A DNA stretch of 36,813 nt from Streptomyces sp. UNOB3_S3. GTDB lineage: Bacteria; Actinomycetota; Actinomycetes; Streptomycetales; Streptomycetaceae. Made by a program: the position numbers and the translations under genes. The stretch spans positions 1 to 36,813 of the forward strand of contig NZ_JAILXP010000019.1 in the NCBI RefSeq assembly GCF_020740895.1, in the 5' to 3' direction. The notes under the pieces were generated by a model. It did no database searches and had not been told where the DNA came from. It was given only the letters and a program-made list of their open reading frames with translations. Below are positions 23,899 to 34,058 of this stretch, one piece after another; position 1 is the stretch's first letter; every line of letters begins with the position of its first letter.

Positions 23899-24744
23899 TC
23901 AGGGCATCGCTTTGCGAGCGGTCGCGAAGCGGGGCCGGTTGTTGAGGTCGGGGTGGTCGGCCGCGTCGGCCCAGCCCCGCTCCTCGGTGAAGATCCACGG
24001 CACCTGGCCGCCCTGGGTGTCGGCGTGCTCGATGACGACGACGCCGCCGGGGCGCAGCAGCCGGTGGGCGGTGCGCTCCAGGCCGCGGATGGTGTCCAGG
24101 CCGTCCTCGCCGGAGAACAGGGCGAGTTCGGGGTCGTAGTCGCGGGCTTCGGGGGCGACGTACTCCCACTCGGTGAGCGGGATGTACGGCGGGTTGGAGA
24201 TCACCAGGTCGACCTGGCCGTCCAGCTCGGGCAGGGCCGTCAGGGCGTTCCCGTGGTGCAGCCGCACCCGGGAGCCCTCGGTGTTCTTGCGGGCCCAGGA
24301 GTGGGCGGTCTCGTCCAGCTCCACGGCGTGGACGCGCGAGCGCGGCACTTCCTGCGCGAGGGCGAGGGCGATGGCGCCGGAGCCCGTGCACAGGTCGACG
24401 ATCAGGGGCTCGACGACGTCCATGGCCCGTACGGCGTCTATGGCCCAGCCGACGACCGACTCGGTCTCCGGGCGGGGCACGAAGACGCCGGGGCCGACCT
24501 GGAGCTCCAGGTAGCGGAAGAAGGCCCGCCCGGTGATGTGCTGGAGCGGCTCGCGGGCCTCGCGGCGCGCGACGACCTCCCAGTAGCGGGCGTCGAAGTC
24601 GGCGTCCTTGACGTTGTGGAGCTCCCCCCGCTTGACGCCGTGGACGAACGCGGCGAGTTCCTCCGCGTCGAAGCGGGGGGAAGGTACGCCGGCGTCGGCC
24701 AGCCGCTGGGTGGCCTGGGCCACCTCGGCGAGCAGCAGGTTCAC
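23899..24744 (-). CDS. prmC: Release factor glutamine methyltransferase
   Basis: This 281-residue SAM-dependent enzyme N5-methylates the Gln of the GGQ motif of release factors. An N-terminal helical substrate domain (about 1 to 85) precedes the Rossmann domain, with VDLCTGSGAIALALA at about 116 to 130 and the catalytic NPPY at 184 to 187. GTG at 24744 is preceded by GGAAGG. The position directly after prfA, its substrate gene, is classic. Confidence 0.95.
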   Translation of the reverse strand: MNLLLAEVAQATQRLADAGVPSPRFDAEELAAFVHGVKRGELHNVKDADFDARYWEVVARREAREPLQHITGRAFFRYLELQVGPGVFVPRPETESVVGWAIDAVRAMDVVEPLIVDLCTGSGAIALALAQEVPRSRVHAVELDETAHSWARKNTEGSRVRLHHGNALTALPELDGQVDLVISNPPYIPLTEWEYVAPEARDYDPELALFSGEDGLDTIRGLERTAHRLLRPGGVVVIEHADTQGGQVPWIFTEERGWADAADHPDLNNRPRFATARKAMP

Positions 24745-24804
24745 TGGGCCTTCCTCACTTCTTGTCGGGCGCCGGGTCGGCGGGGCGTGCGGTCGGGGCG
24801 GAGG

Positions 24805-25884
24805 CTACTGGTTCTCGGCGAGCTTCGCCGCCGAGTCGGCGTCGACACACGCCTGGATGACCGCGTCCAGCTCGCCGTCGAGCACCTGGTCCAAGTTGTA
24901 CGCCTTGAAACCGACGCGGTGGTCCGAAATGCGGTTTTCCGGGAAGTTGTAGGTGCGGATCTTCTCGGAACGGTCGACGGTGCGCACCTGGCTGCGGCGC
25001 GCGTCCGCGGCCTCGGCCTCGGCCTTCTCCTGGGCGGCGGCCAGCAGGCGGGAGCGCAGGATGCGCAGGGCCTGCTCCTTGTTCTGGAGCTGGCTCTTCT
25101 CGTTCTGGCAGGAGGCGACCACACCGGTGGGCAGGTGGGTGATGCGCACGGCGGAGTCGGTGGTGTTCACGGACTGGCCGCCGGGGCCGGAGGAGCGGTA
25201 GACGTCGATGCGGAGATCGTTCATGTTGATCTCGACGTCGACCTCCTCGGCCTCGGGCGTGACGAGCACACCGGCCGCGGAGGTGTGGATCCGGCCCTGG
25301 GACTCGGTGGCGGGCACGCGCTGGACGCGGTGGACGCCGCCCTCGTACTTCAGCCGGGCCCAGACGCCCTGGCCGGGCTCGGTGGCGCCGTTGCCGCCCT
25401 TGGTCTTGATCGCGACCTGGACGTCCTTGTAGCCGCCCAGCTCGGACTCGGTGGCGTCGATGATCTCGGTCTTCCAGCCGACGCGCTCGGCGTAGCGCAG
25501 GTACATCCGCAGCAGGTCGCCGGCGAAGAGCGCGGACTCGTCGCCGCCCGCCCCCGCCTTGACCTCGAGGATGACGTCCTTGTCGTCGCTGGGGTCGCGC
25601 GGGACCAGCAGCAGGCGCAGCTTCTCGGTGAGCTCCTCGCGGCCGCGCTCCAGCTCCTTCACCTCGGCGGCGAAGTCCGGGTCCTCGGCGGCGAGCTCGC
25701 GCGCCGTCTCGATGTCGTCCCCGGCCTGCTTCCAGGCGCGGTAGGTACCGACGATCGGGGTCAGCTCGGCGTAGCGCTTGTTGAGCTTGCGGGCGTTGGC
25801 CTGGTCCGCGAACACGGCGGGGTCGGCGAGCCGCTTCTCGAGGTCGGCGTGCTCGCCGATCAGTTCCTCGACTGCCTCGAACAT
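24805..25884 (-). CDS. prfA: Peptide chain release factor 1
   Basis: This 359-residue factor terminates translation at UAA and UAG. The codon-recognition tripeptide P-A-T is at residues 191 to 193 ([17 protein letters not shown]) and the catalytic GGQ at 235 to 237 ([15 protein letters not shown]). PAT rather than SPF identifies RF1. ATG at 25884 is preceded by AGGGAA; a TTG one codon upstream is less likely. It is the likely head of the prfA-prmC-tsaC run, although readthrough from rpmE past the hairpin is possible. Confidence 0.97.
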   Translation of the reverse strand: MFEAVEELIGEHADLEKRLADPAVFADQANARKLNKRYAELTPIVGTYRAWKQAGDDIETARELAAEDPDFAAEVKELERGREELTEKLRLLLVPRDPSDDKDVILEVKAGAGGDESALFAGDLLRMYLRYAERVGWKTEIIDATESELGGYKDVQVAIKTKGGNGATEPGQGVWARLKYEGGVHRVQRVPATESQGRIHTSAAGVLVTPEAEEVDVEINMNDLRIDVYRSSGPGGQSVNTTDSAVRITHLPTGVVASCQNEKSQLQNKEQALRILRSRLLAAAQEKAEAEAADARRSQVRTVDRSEKIRTYNFPENRISDHRVGFKAYNLDQVLDGELDAVIQACVDADSAAKLAENQ

Positions 25885-25930
25885 CAAGTTTCCCTAGCTG
25901 CTGGAAGTGACGGGCCTGCTGGACGACAAA

Positions 25931-25978
25931 GCGCCGGTCCAGTCGCCCAGCGTCAACTGGGCGACCGAAGACCGGCGC
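25931..25978 (-). terminator. Terminator after rpmE
   Basis: A long compound hairpin has an outer 9-bp stem GCGCCGGTC/GACCGGCGC, an inner 9-bp stem GTCGCCCAG/CTGGGCGAC and a CGTCAA loop. It begins ten bases past the rpmE stop. Confidence 0.8.
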
Positions 25979-25988
25979 CTGCGGGTCG

Positions 25989-26210
25989 CTACTTCTTGGC
26001 CGCGGCCTGCTTGCCGAAGCGGGCCTCGAACCGCGCCACACGGCCACCGGTGTCGAGGATCTTCTGCTTGCCCGTGTAGAACGGGTGGCACTCGGAGCAG
26101 ACCTCGGCGCGGATGTTGCCGGCGGCGATGGTGCTACGAGTGGTGAAGGAGGCACCGCAGGTGCAGCTGACCTGGGTCTCCACGTACTCCGGGTGGATGT
26201 CGCGCTTCAA
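25989..26210 (-). CDS. rpmE: 50S ribosomal protein L31, zinc-binding form
   Basis: This 73-residue ribosomal protein is of the C+ type: four cysteines (C16, C18, C38, C41) in VSCTCGAS and [14 protein letters not shown] hold zinc. The start is TTG at 26210, with GGAGAA upstream; the next in-frame start would remove the conserved MKRDIHPEY. The promoter fits SigR, the thiol-oxidation sigma factor, as known for this gene in S. coelicolor. A zinc-free paralogue under Zur control probably exists elsewhere in the genome. Confidence 0.95.
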   Translation of the reverse strand: MKRDIHPEYVETQVSCTCGASFTTRSTIAAGNIRAEVCSECHPFYTGKQKILDTGGRVARFEARFGKQAAAKK

Positions 26211-26290
26211 GGGTTCTCCTAGGTTCGGGAGGGCGCCGGGTCGCACAGGCGGGATTGCCGTACGTGAACCGGGGCCGACGTACCAGTCTG

Positions 26291-26300
26291 CCAGTACTGG
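26291..26300. promoter_or_regulatory. Perfect palindrome near the rpmE transcription start
   Basis: CCAGTACTGG is a perfect 10-bp palindrome 81 to 90 bases before the rpmE start codon, just downstream of the SigR -10 element. No regulator is recognised for it. Confidence 0.3.
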
Positions 26301-26313
26301 CCGTATCCCCCAA

Positions 26314-26339
26314 AACGGGGGGTGGCCGCCGGATATTCC
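26314..26339 (-). promoter_or_regulatory. SigR-type promoter of rpmE
   Basis: On the minus strand, GGAAT (26339 to 26335) is followed after exactly 18 bases by GTT (26316 to 26314). This is the full SigR consensus GGAAT-N18-GTT. Transcription would start near 26307 with a leader of about 95 bases. Zinc release and SigR activation by thiol oxidation link this promoter to L31. Confidence 0.82.
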
Positions 26340-26365
26340 CGCAGCTCGTGCGGGGGGTGCCGGGA

Positions 26366-27481
26366 CTACTTGACCACGCCGTCGGCCTGGGTCTTCGCCC
26401 CGTCGCCGTCCTTGACGGCGGCCTCGGGGATCTCCTGGTCGTTCTTCAGCGCCTGCCAGAGCAGCTTCGACGGCTCCGTGAGCGGAACGACGCGGTCCTG
26501 GTCACGGGGGTCGGGGCCCACGGGGAGGGTCACCATGTGCATGTTCTCGGAGCCGATGCCCTTGAGGCTGTTCGCGAAGCCGTAGAGCTTGTCGACGGAG
26601 GCCAGGTCCTTGTCGGTGGTCAGCGACTTGGTGGCGGCGTCGGCGACCCCGTAGAGCTTGGTGGGGCTGGTGAACAGGCCGATGGACTTCACCTGGTTGA
26701 TCAGCGCCTTGATGAACGCCTGCTGGAGCTTGATCCGGCCGAGGTCGCTGCCGTCGCCCACGCCGTGGCGGGTGCGGACCAGGCCCAGGGACTGCTCGCC
26801 GTTGAGCTGGTGGGTGCCCGCGTCGAGCTTGAGGTGGCTCTGCTTGTCATTGATGGGCTTGGTGGTGGTGACCTCCACGCCGCCCAGCTTGTCGATCAGC
26901 TTCTGGAAGCCGGCGAAGTCGACCTCCATGTAGTGGTCCATCCGGATGTCGGTCATCGCCTCGACGGTCTTCACCGCGCAGACCGCGCCGCCGATCGAGT
27001 ACGCCTCGTTGAACTGCTCGCGCTTGACCGCCGGAGCCGTCTTGCCGCCCGGGGTGGTGCACTCGGGGCGGGAGACCATGGTGTCGCGCGGGATGGAGAC
27101 GACGCTGGCCTTCTGGTGACCCGCGTAGACATGGACGATCATCGCCGTGTCGGAGCGGGAGCCGCCCTCGTCCCGGCCGTACTTGTTGTTGGCGCCGGCC
27201 CGGGAGTCGGAGCCGAGGACCAGGATGTCCATCGAGCCGTTGTCGACGTTCTGGGGCCGGTTCTTGCCCAGCGCCCCGTTGATGTCGACGCTGCTGAGGT
27301 TGCCGTTGAGCTTGAAATAGAGGAACCCCGCGCCGGTGCCGCCGAGCAGCACCAGGGCGCCGGCGCTCCAGGCGGCTATTCGGCGGCCCTTGCGGCGCAC
27401 GGGAGGCTTGCGGCGCCGGCCGCCGCCCCCGGCACGGCGGCGGTGCGAACCCGCCCGCGTACCCCTGCTGTCGTCGGCCAT
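26366..27481 (-). CDS. LytR-CpsA-Psr (LCP) family glycopolymer transferase
   Basis: This 371-residue enzyme attaches undecaprenyl-linked glycopolymers to peptidoglycan outside the membrane. A basic cytoplasmic tail (residues 1 to 35, many Arg and Lys) precedes one transmembrane helix at about 35 to 56. The extracytoplasmic LCP domain begins near 83 with [15 protein letters not shown], followed by [11 protein letters not shown] (catalytic Asp/Arg region), SIPRDTMV, and [17 protein letters not shown] (Arg cluster for pyrophosphate). ATG at 27481 has GAGGAG upstream. It is a stand-alone gene between rho and rpmE. Confidence 0.93.
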   Translation of the reverse strand: MADDSRGTRAGSHRRRAGGGGRRRKPPVRRKGRRIAAWSAGALVLLGGTGAGFLYFKLNGNLSSVDINGALGKNRPQNVDNGSMDILVLGSDSRAGANNKYGRDEGGSRSDTAMIVHVYAGHQKASVVSIPRDTMVSRPECTTPGGKTAPAVKREQFNEAYSIGGAVCAVKTVEAMTDIRMDHYMEVDFAGFQKLIDKLGGVEVTTTKPINDKQSHLKLDAGTHQLNGEQSLGLVRTRHGVGDGSDLGRIKLQQAFIKALINQVKSIGLFTSPTKLYGVADAATKSLTTDKDLASVDKLYGFANSLKGIGSENMHMVTLPVGPDPRDQDRVVPLTEPSKLLWQALKNDQEIPEAAVKDGDGAKTQADGVVK

Positions 27482-27810
27482 GCGCTCCTCAGTCCTTCGC
27501 TGTACGGCTTGCCCCCTGCTGGTTGACGGGGAAGTCTGCGACAGGGTTGCACAGCGGATTCTGAGGACCGTCTTAGAAAAGCCGTGGCGAAAGTGCCCGA
27601 TGTGATCGCGTTCCGCCCACTGCCACCTGGGATTTCGGCCATTGCGAGGGCGGCGGTTCCGGCCATTTCGACGGCCTTCTGCTGTGGCGCATATCTCAAA
27701 AGGTCACGGGAAGATCACAAAAAGCGAAACCTCCCTCGTCATGGAGGTGACGAGGGAGGTTTCGCGGGCGTTCCGCGCCCGGTGGGCGCCCGCCGTGGAC
27801 CAGCCGTGGA
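27482..27810. other. LCP-rho intergenic region (329 bp)
   Basis: The part next to rho holds the rho terminator (27719 to 27765). The remainder should contain the LCP gene promoter on the minus strand, but I see no clear -10/-35 pair and no convincing ORF. Confidence 0.6.
27719..27765 (-). terminator. Strong intrinsic terminator of rho
   Basis: A perfect 18-bp stem (GCGAAACCTCCCTCGTCA with its complement, 27724 to 27741 and 27748 to 27765) has a 6-base loop and is followed by five T on the minus strand. It is the most canonical Rho-independent terminator in the window. Confidence 0.92.
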
Positions 27811-29838
<2,028 letters not shown>

Positions 29839-30229
29839 GAAGGGGTCCTTCCCTGGAGCGGGCGTCGGCCTGTCTGGCTCGGCGACCGGTTGTGCTGTCC
29901 GGCTGCGGTCCTTCGTCACGGACCGGGCCGGGGCGGTGGTCCGCCGGTTGTCACGGCGGAAGAATTCAGTGCATTGCGACCGGCGTGAAGAATGAGGGAA
30001 GGGCACGACATAACGCTTCACTCATGTCGCCCACGCCGATTCCGGAGCGTGCTCGAAACTGCTCAGGCAGGCTGCTCAGGCAGTTGGGGAGGCTCCCGGA
30101 AGAAAAGCGGTCCCTGATCGGGACACAGAGCACCGAGCCGATGTGGCTTCGGGTGCAGACTTGAGGTTAACACTACCGGATCCCACAAACATTCCCCCTC
30201 TCCAAGACCGGCAATCGTGTTTTTTCATG
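29839..30229 (-). promoter_or_regulatory. Long leader and promoter region of rho
   Basis: This 391-bp stretch upstream of rho holds a candidate -10 TAGTGT (30175 to 30170), an exact tandem repeat, small stems such as GTGAAG/CTTCAC, and a 19-codon ORF (30025 to 29966). A leader of about 320 bases fits the known pattern of rho autoregulation by premature termination. The -35 is not clear. Confidence 0.45.
30059..30083. repeat. Tandem 13-bp repeat in the rho leader
   Basis: Two exact copies of CTGCTCAGGCAG (30059 to 30070 and 30072 to 30083) are separated by one G. Each copy has self-complementary ends (CTGC/GCAG), so alternative hairpins can form. Confidence 0.8.
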
Positions 30230-30257
30230 GCCCGGGGCACCCCTGGACACCCCGGGC
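30230..30257 (-). terminator. Terminator after thrB
   Basis: A perfect 8-bp stem (GCCCGGGG/CCCCGGGC) with a 12-base loop begins eight bases past the thrB stop. Confidence 0.6.
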
Positions 30258-30265
30258 GCCGCTGG

Positions 30266-31180
30266 TCAGGCGAGCGGCAGCACGCTCGTCCCCCCGGAGT
30301 CGAGGGCCAGGCGGTTGGCCGCCCATCCCTCGCCCGCCAGCCGTGCGACCTTGTCGGCCGCACTGTCTTCGACCAGCGCGAGCACCGTGGGGCCCGCGCC
30401 GGAGATGACCGCGGGGACGCCGTCCGCCCGCAGTCGGTTGACCAGGGCCACGCTCTCCGGCATCGCCGGAGCGCGGTATTCCTGGTGGAGCCGGTCCTCG
30501 GTGGCCGGCAGCAGCAGCTCGGGACGCCTGGTCAGGGCCTCGACGAGGAGTGCGGCACGCCCGGCGTTGGCGGCCGCGTCCACATGGGGGACGCTGCGCG
30601 GCAGCAGGCCGCGCGCGGTCTCGGTGAGCACTGCCGCCGACGGCACGAAGACCACCGGAACGATGGAATCCGACGGGTCCATCCGAATGGCCCGCGCCAC
30701 CCCCGACTCCATCCAGGCGAGGGTGAATCCGCCCAGCAGACAGGCGGCGACATTGTCCGGGTGGCCCTCGATCTCGGTGGCCAGCTCCAGCATGGCCGCG
30801 TCGTCGAGCTTCTCGGCCCCGCCTATGGTCACCGCGCGGGCGGCGACGATGCCCGCGCAGATGGCGGCGGAGGAGGAGCCGAGACCCCGGCCGTGCGGAA
30901 TGCGGTTGGCGCAGACGACCTCCAGACCGCGCGGCTGGCCGCCGAGCAGGTCGAACGTGGTGCGCAAGGACCGTACGAGCAGGTGACTCTCGTCGCGCGG
31001 GAGGGTGTCGGCACCCTCGCCGGCGATGTCGATGTGGAGCCCCGATTCCGCCACCCGGACCACGACGTCGTCGTAGAGACCCAGGGACAGGCCGAGGGCG
31101 TCGAAGCCGGGACCGAGATTGGCGCTGGTGGCGGGGGTGCGCACTCGGACGGCGGCGGCGCGGAAGGCGGGACCGGCCAT
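30266..31180 (-). CDS. thrB: Homoserine kinase
   Basis: This 304-residue GHMP kinase phosphorylates homoserine to O-phosphohomoserine, the substrate of ThrC. N-terminal VRTPATSANLGPGFDALGL, the ATP-binding motif IPHGRGLGSSSAA at about 94 to 106, and C-terminal ISGAGPTVLAL are the three GHMP motifs. ATG at 31180 gives the family-typical start MAGPAFRAAAVRVRTPAT. The ribosome binding site is distant (GGAGAG about 12 bases away). It is separated from thrC by 329 bp, so it may be expressed partly on its own. Confidence 0.95.
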   Translation of the reverse strand: MAGPAFRAAAVRVRTPATSANLGPGFDALGLSLGLYDDVVVRVAESGLHIDIAGEGADTLPRDESHLLVRSLRTTFDLLGGQPRGLEVVCANRIPHGRGLGSSSAAICAGIVAARAVTIGGAEKLDDAAMLELATEIEGHPDNVAACLLGGFTLAWMESGVARAIRMDPSDSIVPVVFVPSAAVLTETARGLLPRSVPHVDAAANAGRAALLVEALTRRPELLLPATEDRLHQEYRAPAMPESVALVNRLRADGVPAVISGAGPTVLALVEDSAADKVARLAGEGWAANRLALDSGGTSVLPLA

Positions 31181-31364
31181 CGCTCGATGACTCTCCTTGG
31201 TGTGGCCGTAATTGATGGCATGCGACATCCGCAAGGGCCGCGACAGCGATACCGCGTGGGGACGGCACGGTCAGCGACGGGGCGGAGTGAACACAGCCTA
31301 TCGAAGGAAGGTTCAGTGGCGACATAGGGCGCACAGGAGGCGCACGATGCGTGTCGCACTGCTA

Positions 31365-31391
31365 CCTGTGCATCTGTCGGCTTTGCACAGG
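31365..31391 (-). terminator. Hairpin between thrC and thrB
   Basis: A perfect 8-bp stem CCTGTGCA/TGCACAGG with an 11-base loop may terminate or attenuate the thrC transcript before thrB. Confidence 0.45.
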
Positions 31392-31410
31392 GTGTGGGCA
31401 ATCGTTCCGC

Positions 31411-31450
31411 AGGGCTGGGGGCACCTCCCAGCGGTAGCTGGGGGAGGGTG
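31411..31450. repeat. Palindromic extragenic element of streptomycete type
   Basis: The stretch includes GGGGGCACCTCCCAGC, GGTA and GCTGGGGGAGG and can fold into a bulged hairpin. From memory, near-identical elements recur in intergenic regions of many Streptomyces genomes. Only one copy lies in this window. Confidence 0.5.
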
Positions 31451-31509
31451 GGCACACCCGGAACACGGACCTGCACCCACCCGCCACCCACCGGGCGGCA
31501 CCCGAAACG

Positions 31510-32601
31510 TCAGAGAAGCCCAAGCTCCCGCGCAGCGACACCCGCATCCACCGGCACAGTAAGCGGCTGCGGAGCCCCCGCCACCGCCCAATCAGGATCC
31601 TTGAGCCCGTTCCCGGTGACCGTGCACACGATCTTCTGCCCGGGGTCGACGAGCCCGAGCTCGGCGGCCTTGAGCAGCCCCGCGACGGACGCGGCCGACG
31701 CCGGCTCGACGAAGACGCCCTCCTGCGAGGCCAACATCCGGTACGCGGCGAGGATCTGTCGGTCGGTCACCTCGTCGATGAGACCACCGGACTCGTCCCG
31801 CGCGGCCTCCGCGAACTCCCAGGAAGCCGGATTCCCGATCCGGATCGCGGTGGCGATGGTGTGCGGGTCCCGCACCGGCTCGCCCCGCACGATCGGCGCG
31901 GAACCGGAAGCCTGGAATCCCCACATCCGGGGATTACGCGTGGACACCTTGTCGGCCGCGTACTCACGGTACCCACGCCAGTAGGCGGTGATGTTCCCGG
32001 CGTTGCCCACGGGAAGCACGTGGATGTCAGGCGCGTCGCCCAGCGCGTCCACGATCTCGAACGCGGCTGTCTTCTGCCCCTCGATGCGCACCGGGTTGAC
32101 CGAATTCACCAGCGCCACGGGGTAGTTCTCGGAGAGCCCGCGCGCGAGCGTCAGGCAGTCGTCGAAGTTGCCGTCGACCTGGAGGATGCGGGCGCCGTGC
32201 ACGAGCGCCTGTCCCATCTTGCCCAGGGCGATCTTGCCCTGGGGCACCAGGACGGCGCAGACCATGCCGGCCCGTACGGCGTAGGCGGCGGCGGAGGCGG
32301 AGGTGTTGCCCGTGGAGGCGCAGATGACCGCGCGCGCTCCCTCTTCCTTCGCCCGGGTGATGGCCATGGTCATGCCCCGGTCCTTGAAGGACCCGGTGGG
32401 GTTGGCGCCCTCCACCTTGAGGTGGACCTCGCAGCCCGTGCGCTCGGAGAGCACCTGGGCGGGGACGAGCGGGGTGCCGCCCTCGCGCAGGGTGACGACC
32501 GGGGTGTCGGCGGTGACCGGAAGACGGTCGCGGTATTCCTCGATGATGCCGCGCCACTGGTGGGTGCCGGAGGTGGCGGGACGGTTGCTGTTGGCAGACA
32601 T
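31510..32601 (-). CDS. thrC: Threonine synthase
   Basis: This 363-residue fold-type II PLP enzyme converts O-phosphohomoserine to threonine. The PLP Lys is K73 in [16 protein letters not shown]; the Ser/Thr-rich [13 protein letters not shown] binds substrate, and the Gly-rich [13 protein letters not shown] holds the cofactor phosphate. The N-terminus is about ten residues longer than in some streptomycetes. ATG at 32601 was chosen; the Shine-Dalgarno is weak. The longer open frame upstream overlaps hom and was rejected. Confidence 0.95.
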   Translation of the reverse strand: MSANSNRPATSGTHQWRGIIEEYRDRLPVTADTPVVTLREGGTPLVPAQVLSERTGCEVHLKVEGANPTGSFKDRGMTMAITRAKEEGARAVICASTGNTSASAAAYAVRAGMVCAVLVPQGKIALGKMGQALVHGARILQVDGNFDDCLTLARGLSENYPVALVNSVNPVRIEGQKTAAFEIVDALGDAPDIHVLPVGNAGNITAYWRGYREYAADKVSTRNPRMWGFQASGSAPIVRGEPVRDPHTIATAIRIGNPASWEFAEAARDESGGLIDEVTDRQILAAYRMLASQEGVFVEPASAASVAGLLKAAELGLVDPGQKIVCTVTGNGLKDPDWAVAGAPQPLTVPVDAGVAARELGLL

Positions 32602-32638
32602 TGCTCTCGTTATCCCTTTTCCTGCTTCGCCCTGCGCC

Positions 32639-33931
32639 TTACTCGCCCTCGACCCGCATGATGCTGGCCACGTCACGGACCGTGTCCAGCCTGCGGAGGG
32701 CCTCGACCGTGGCCGACAGGGCCGCGTCGGGGGCCCGGTGGGTGACGACGACGAGGGAGGCCTCGCCGTCCTTGCCCTGCTGGCGGACCGTGTCGATGGA
32801 GACGCCGTGCTCGGCGAAGACCGTGGCGACCTGGGCCAGCACACCCGGCTTGTCGGCCACGTCGAGGCTGATGTGGTAGCGGGTGACCACCTCGCCCATG
32901 GTGGACACCGGCAGGCGGGTGTAGGCGGACTCGCCGGGTCCGGTGGCCTCGGCGACCTTGTTGCGGCAGACGGCGACGAGGTCGCCGAGGACGGCGGAGG
33001 CGGTCGGCGCGCCGCCCGCGCCCGGGCCGTAGAACATCAGCTGGCCGGCCGCGTCCGCCTCGATGAAGACCGCGTTGTACGCCTCGCGCACCGACGCCAG
33101 CGGGTGGGTCAGCGGGATCATCGCCGGGTGGACGCGGGCGCTGACGGACCGGCCGTCGGCGGCCCGCTCGCAGATGGCGAGGAGCTTGATGGTGCAGCCC
33201 ATCTGCTTCGCCGAAGCGAAGTCGGCGGCGGTGACCTCCGTCATGCCCTCGCGATGGACGTCGTCCAGCCGCACCCGGGTGTGGAAGGCGATGCCGGCGA
33301 GGATCGCGGCCTTCGCGGCGGCGTCGAAGCCCTCGACGTCGGCGGTCGGGTCGGCCTCGGCGTAGCCGAGCGCGGTGGCCTCGTCGAGCGCCTCGGAGTA
33401 GCCCGCGCCGCTGGAGTCCATCTTGTCGAGGATGAAGTTGGTGGTGCCGTTGACGATGCCGAGCACCCGGTTGACCCGGTCGCCGGCGAGGGACTCGCGC
33501 AGCGGCCGGACCAGCGGGATGGCGCCGGCGACGGCGGCCTCGTAGTAGAGGTCCACACCGTGCTGCTCGGCGGCGGCGTGGAGGGCTGCACCGTCCTGGG
33601 CGAGGAGCGCCTTGTTGGCGGAGACGACGCTGGCGCCGTGCTCGAAGGCGGTGGTGATCAGGGTGCGCGCGGGCTCGATGCCACCGATGACCTCGATGAC
33701 GACGTCGATGTCACCGCGTTTGACGAGGGCGGTGGCATCGGTGGTGATCAGCTCCTGCGGCACGCCCTCGCGTACCCGGTCGGGGCGCCGCACGGCGATT
33801 CCGACGAGCTCGACGGGCGCCCCGATGCGCTGCGTGAGGTCGTCCGCGTGCGTCGTCATGATGCGCGTCACCTCAGAGCCGACGACTCCACAGCCCAGCA
33901 GCGCCACCTTCAGCGGACGCGTACGCATCAT
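32639..33931 (-). CDS. hom: Homoserine dehydrogenase
   Basis: This 430-residue enzyme reduces aspartate semialdehyde to homoserine at the branch point to threonine and methionine. The Rossmann motif GCGVVG is at residues 13 to 18. The catalytic region contains [33 protein letters not shown] and [15 protein letters not shown]-terminal ACT domain (about 350 to 425: [18 protein letters not shown]) indicates threonine feedback. Two consecutive ATGs (33931 and 33928) follow GAGG, and either could be used. Confidence 0.95.
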   Translation of the reverse strand: MMRTRPLKVALLGCGVVGSEVTRIMTTHADDLTQRIGAPVELVGIAVRRPDRVREGVPQELITTDATALVKRGDIDVVIEVIGGIEPARTLITTAFEHGASVVSANKALLAQDGAALHAAAEQHGVDLYYEAAVAGAIPLVRPLRESLAGDRVNRVLGIVNGTTNFILDKMDSSGAGYSEALDEATALGYAEADPTADVEGFDAAAKAAILAGIAFHTRVRLDDVHREGMTEVTAADFASAKQMGCTIKLLAICERAADGRSVSARVHPAMIPLTHPLASVREAYNAVFIEADAAGQLMFYGPGAGGAPTASAVLGDLVAVCRNKVAEATGPGESAYTRLPVSTMGEVVTRYHISLDVADKPGVLAQVATVFAEHGVSIDTVRQQGKDGEASLVVVTHRAPDAALSATVEALRRLDTVRDVASIMRVEGE

Positions 33932-33969
33932 CCGACCTCGTTTCTCAGTACACCTTCGGTTGACCCACA

Positions 33970-34020
33970 GTCTCACCCACTGGACGGGGAAATCCTCCCC
34001 GTCCAGTATCCGAGACCACT
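33970..34020. terminator. Extended hairpin between lysA and hom
   Basis: A perfect 12-bp stem ACTGGACGGGGA/TCCCCGTCCAGT (33979 to 33990 with 33996 to 34007) lies inside outer GTCTC/GAGAC arms. It can terminate lysA transcripts or act as an attenuator in the hom leader. Next to it, on the lysA side, the minus strand carries an A-rich tract (34031 to 34057). Confidence 0.7.
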
Positions 34021-34058
34021 GTCACCCAGGATTTTTTCTTCTGTTTCTGTTTTTTTCG

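Larger units (their letters stand above)
31181..31509. other. thrC-thrB intergenic region (329 bp)
   Basis: This unusually long gap inside a pathway cluster holds an 8-bp stem after thrC and a Pro/Gly-type palindromic element (31411 to 31450). The thrB-proximal part may hold a promoter (TTGCGG, 17 bases, TTACGG on the minus strand near 31230 to 31202). No credible ORF was seen. Confidence 0.55.

Noticed and set aside
26307..26322. CCCCC-AAAAC-GGGGG hairpin as a terminator of the LCP gene
   Set aside because: It overlaps the -10 GTT of the SigR promoter. Promoter function explains the sequence better, and the stem is short.
29839..30021. In-frame 5' extension of rho by about 60 residues
   Set aside because: The GTG at 29838 has a good ribosome binding site and gives the expected N-terminus. 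The extension has no family similarity that I recognise and lies in the leader.
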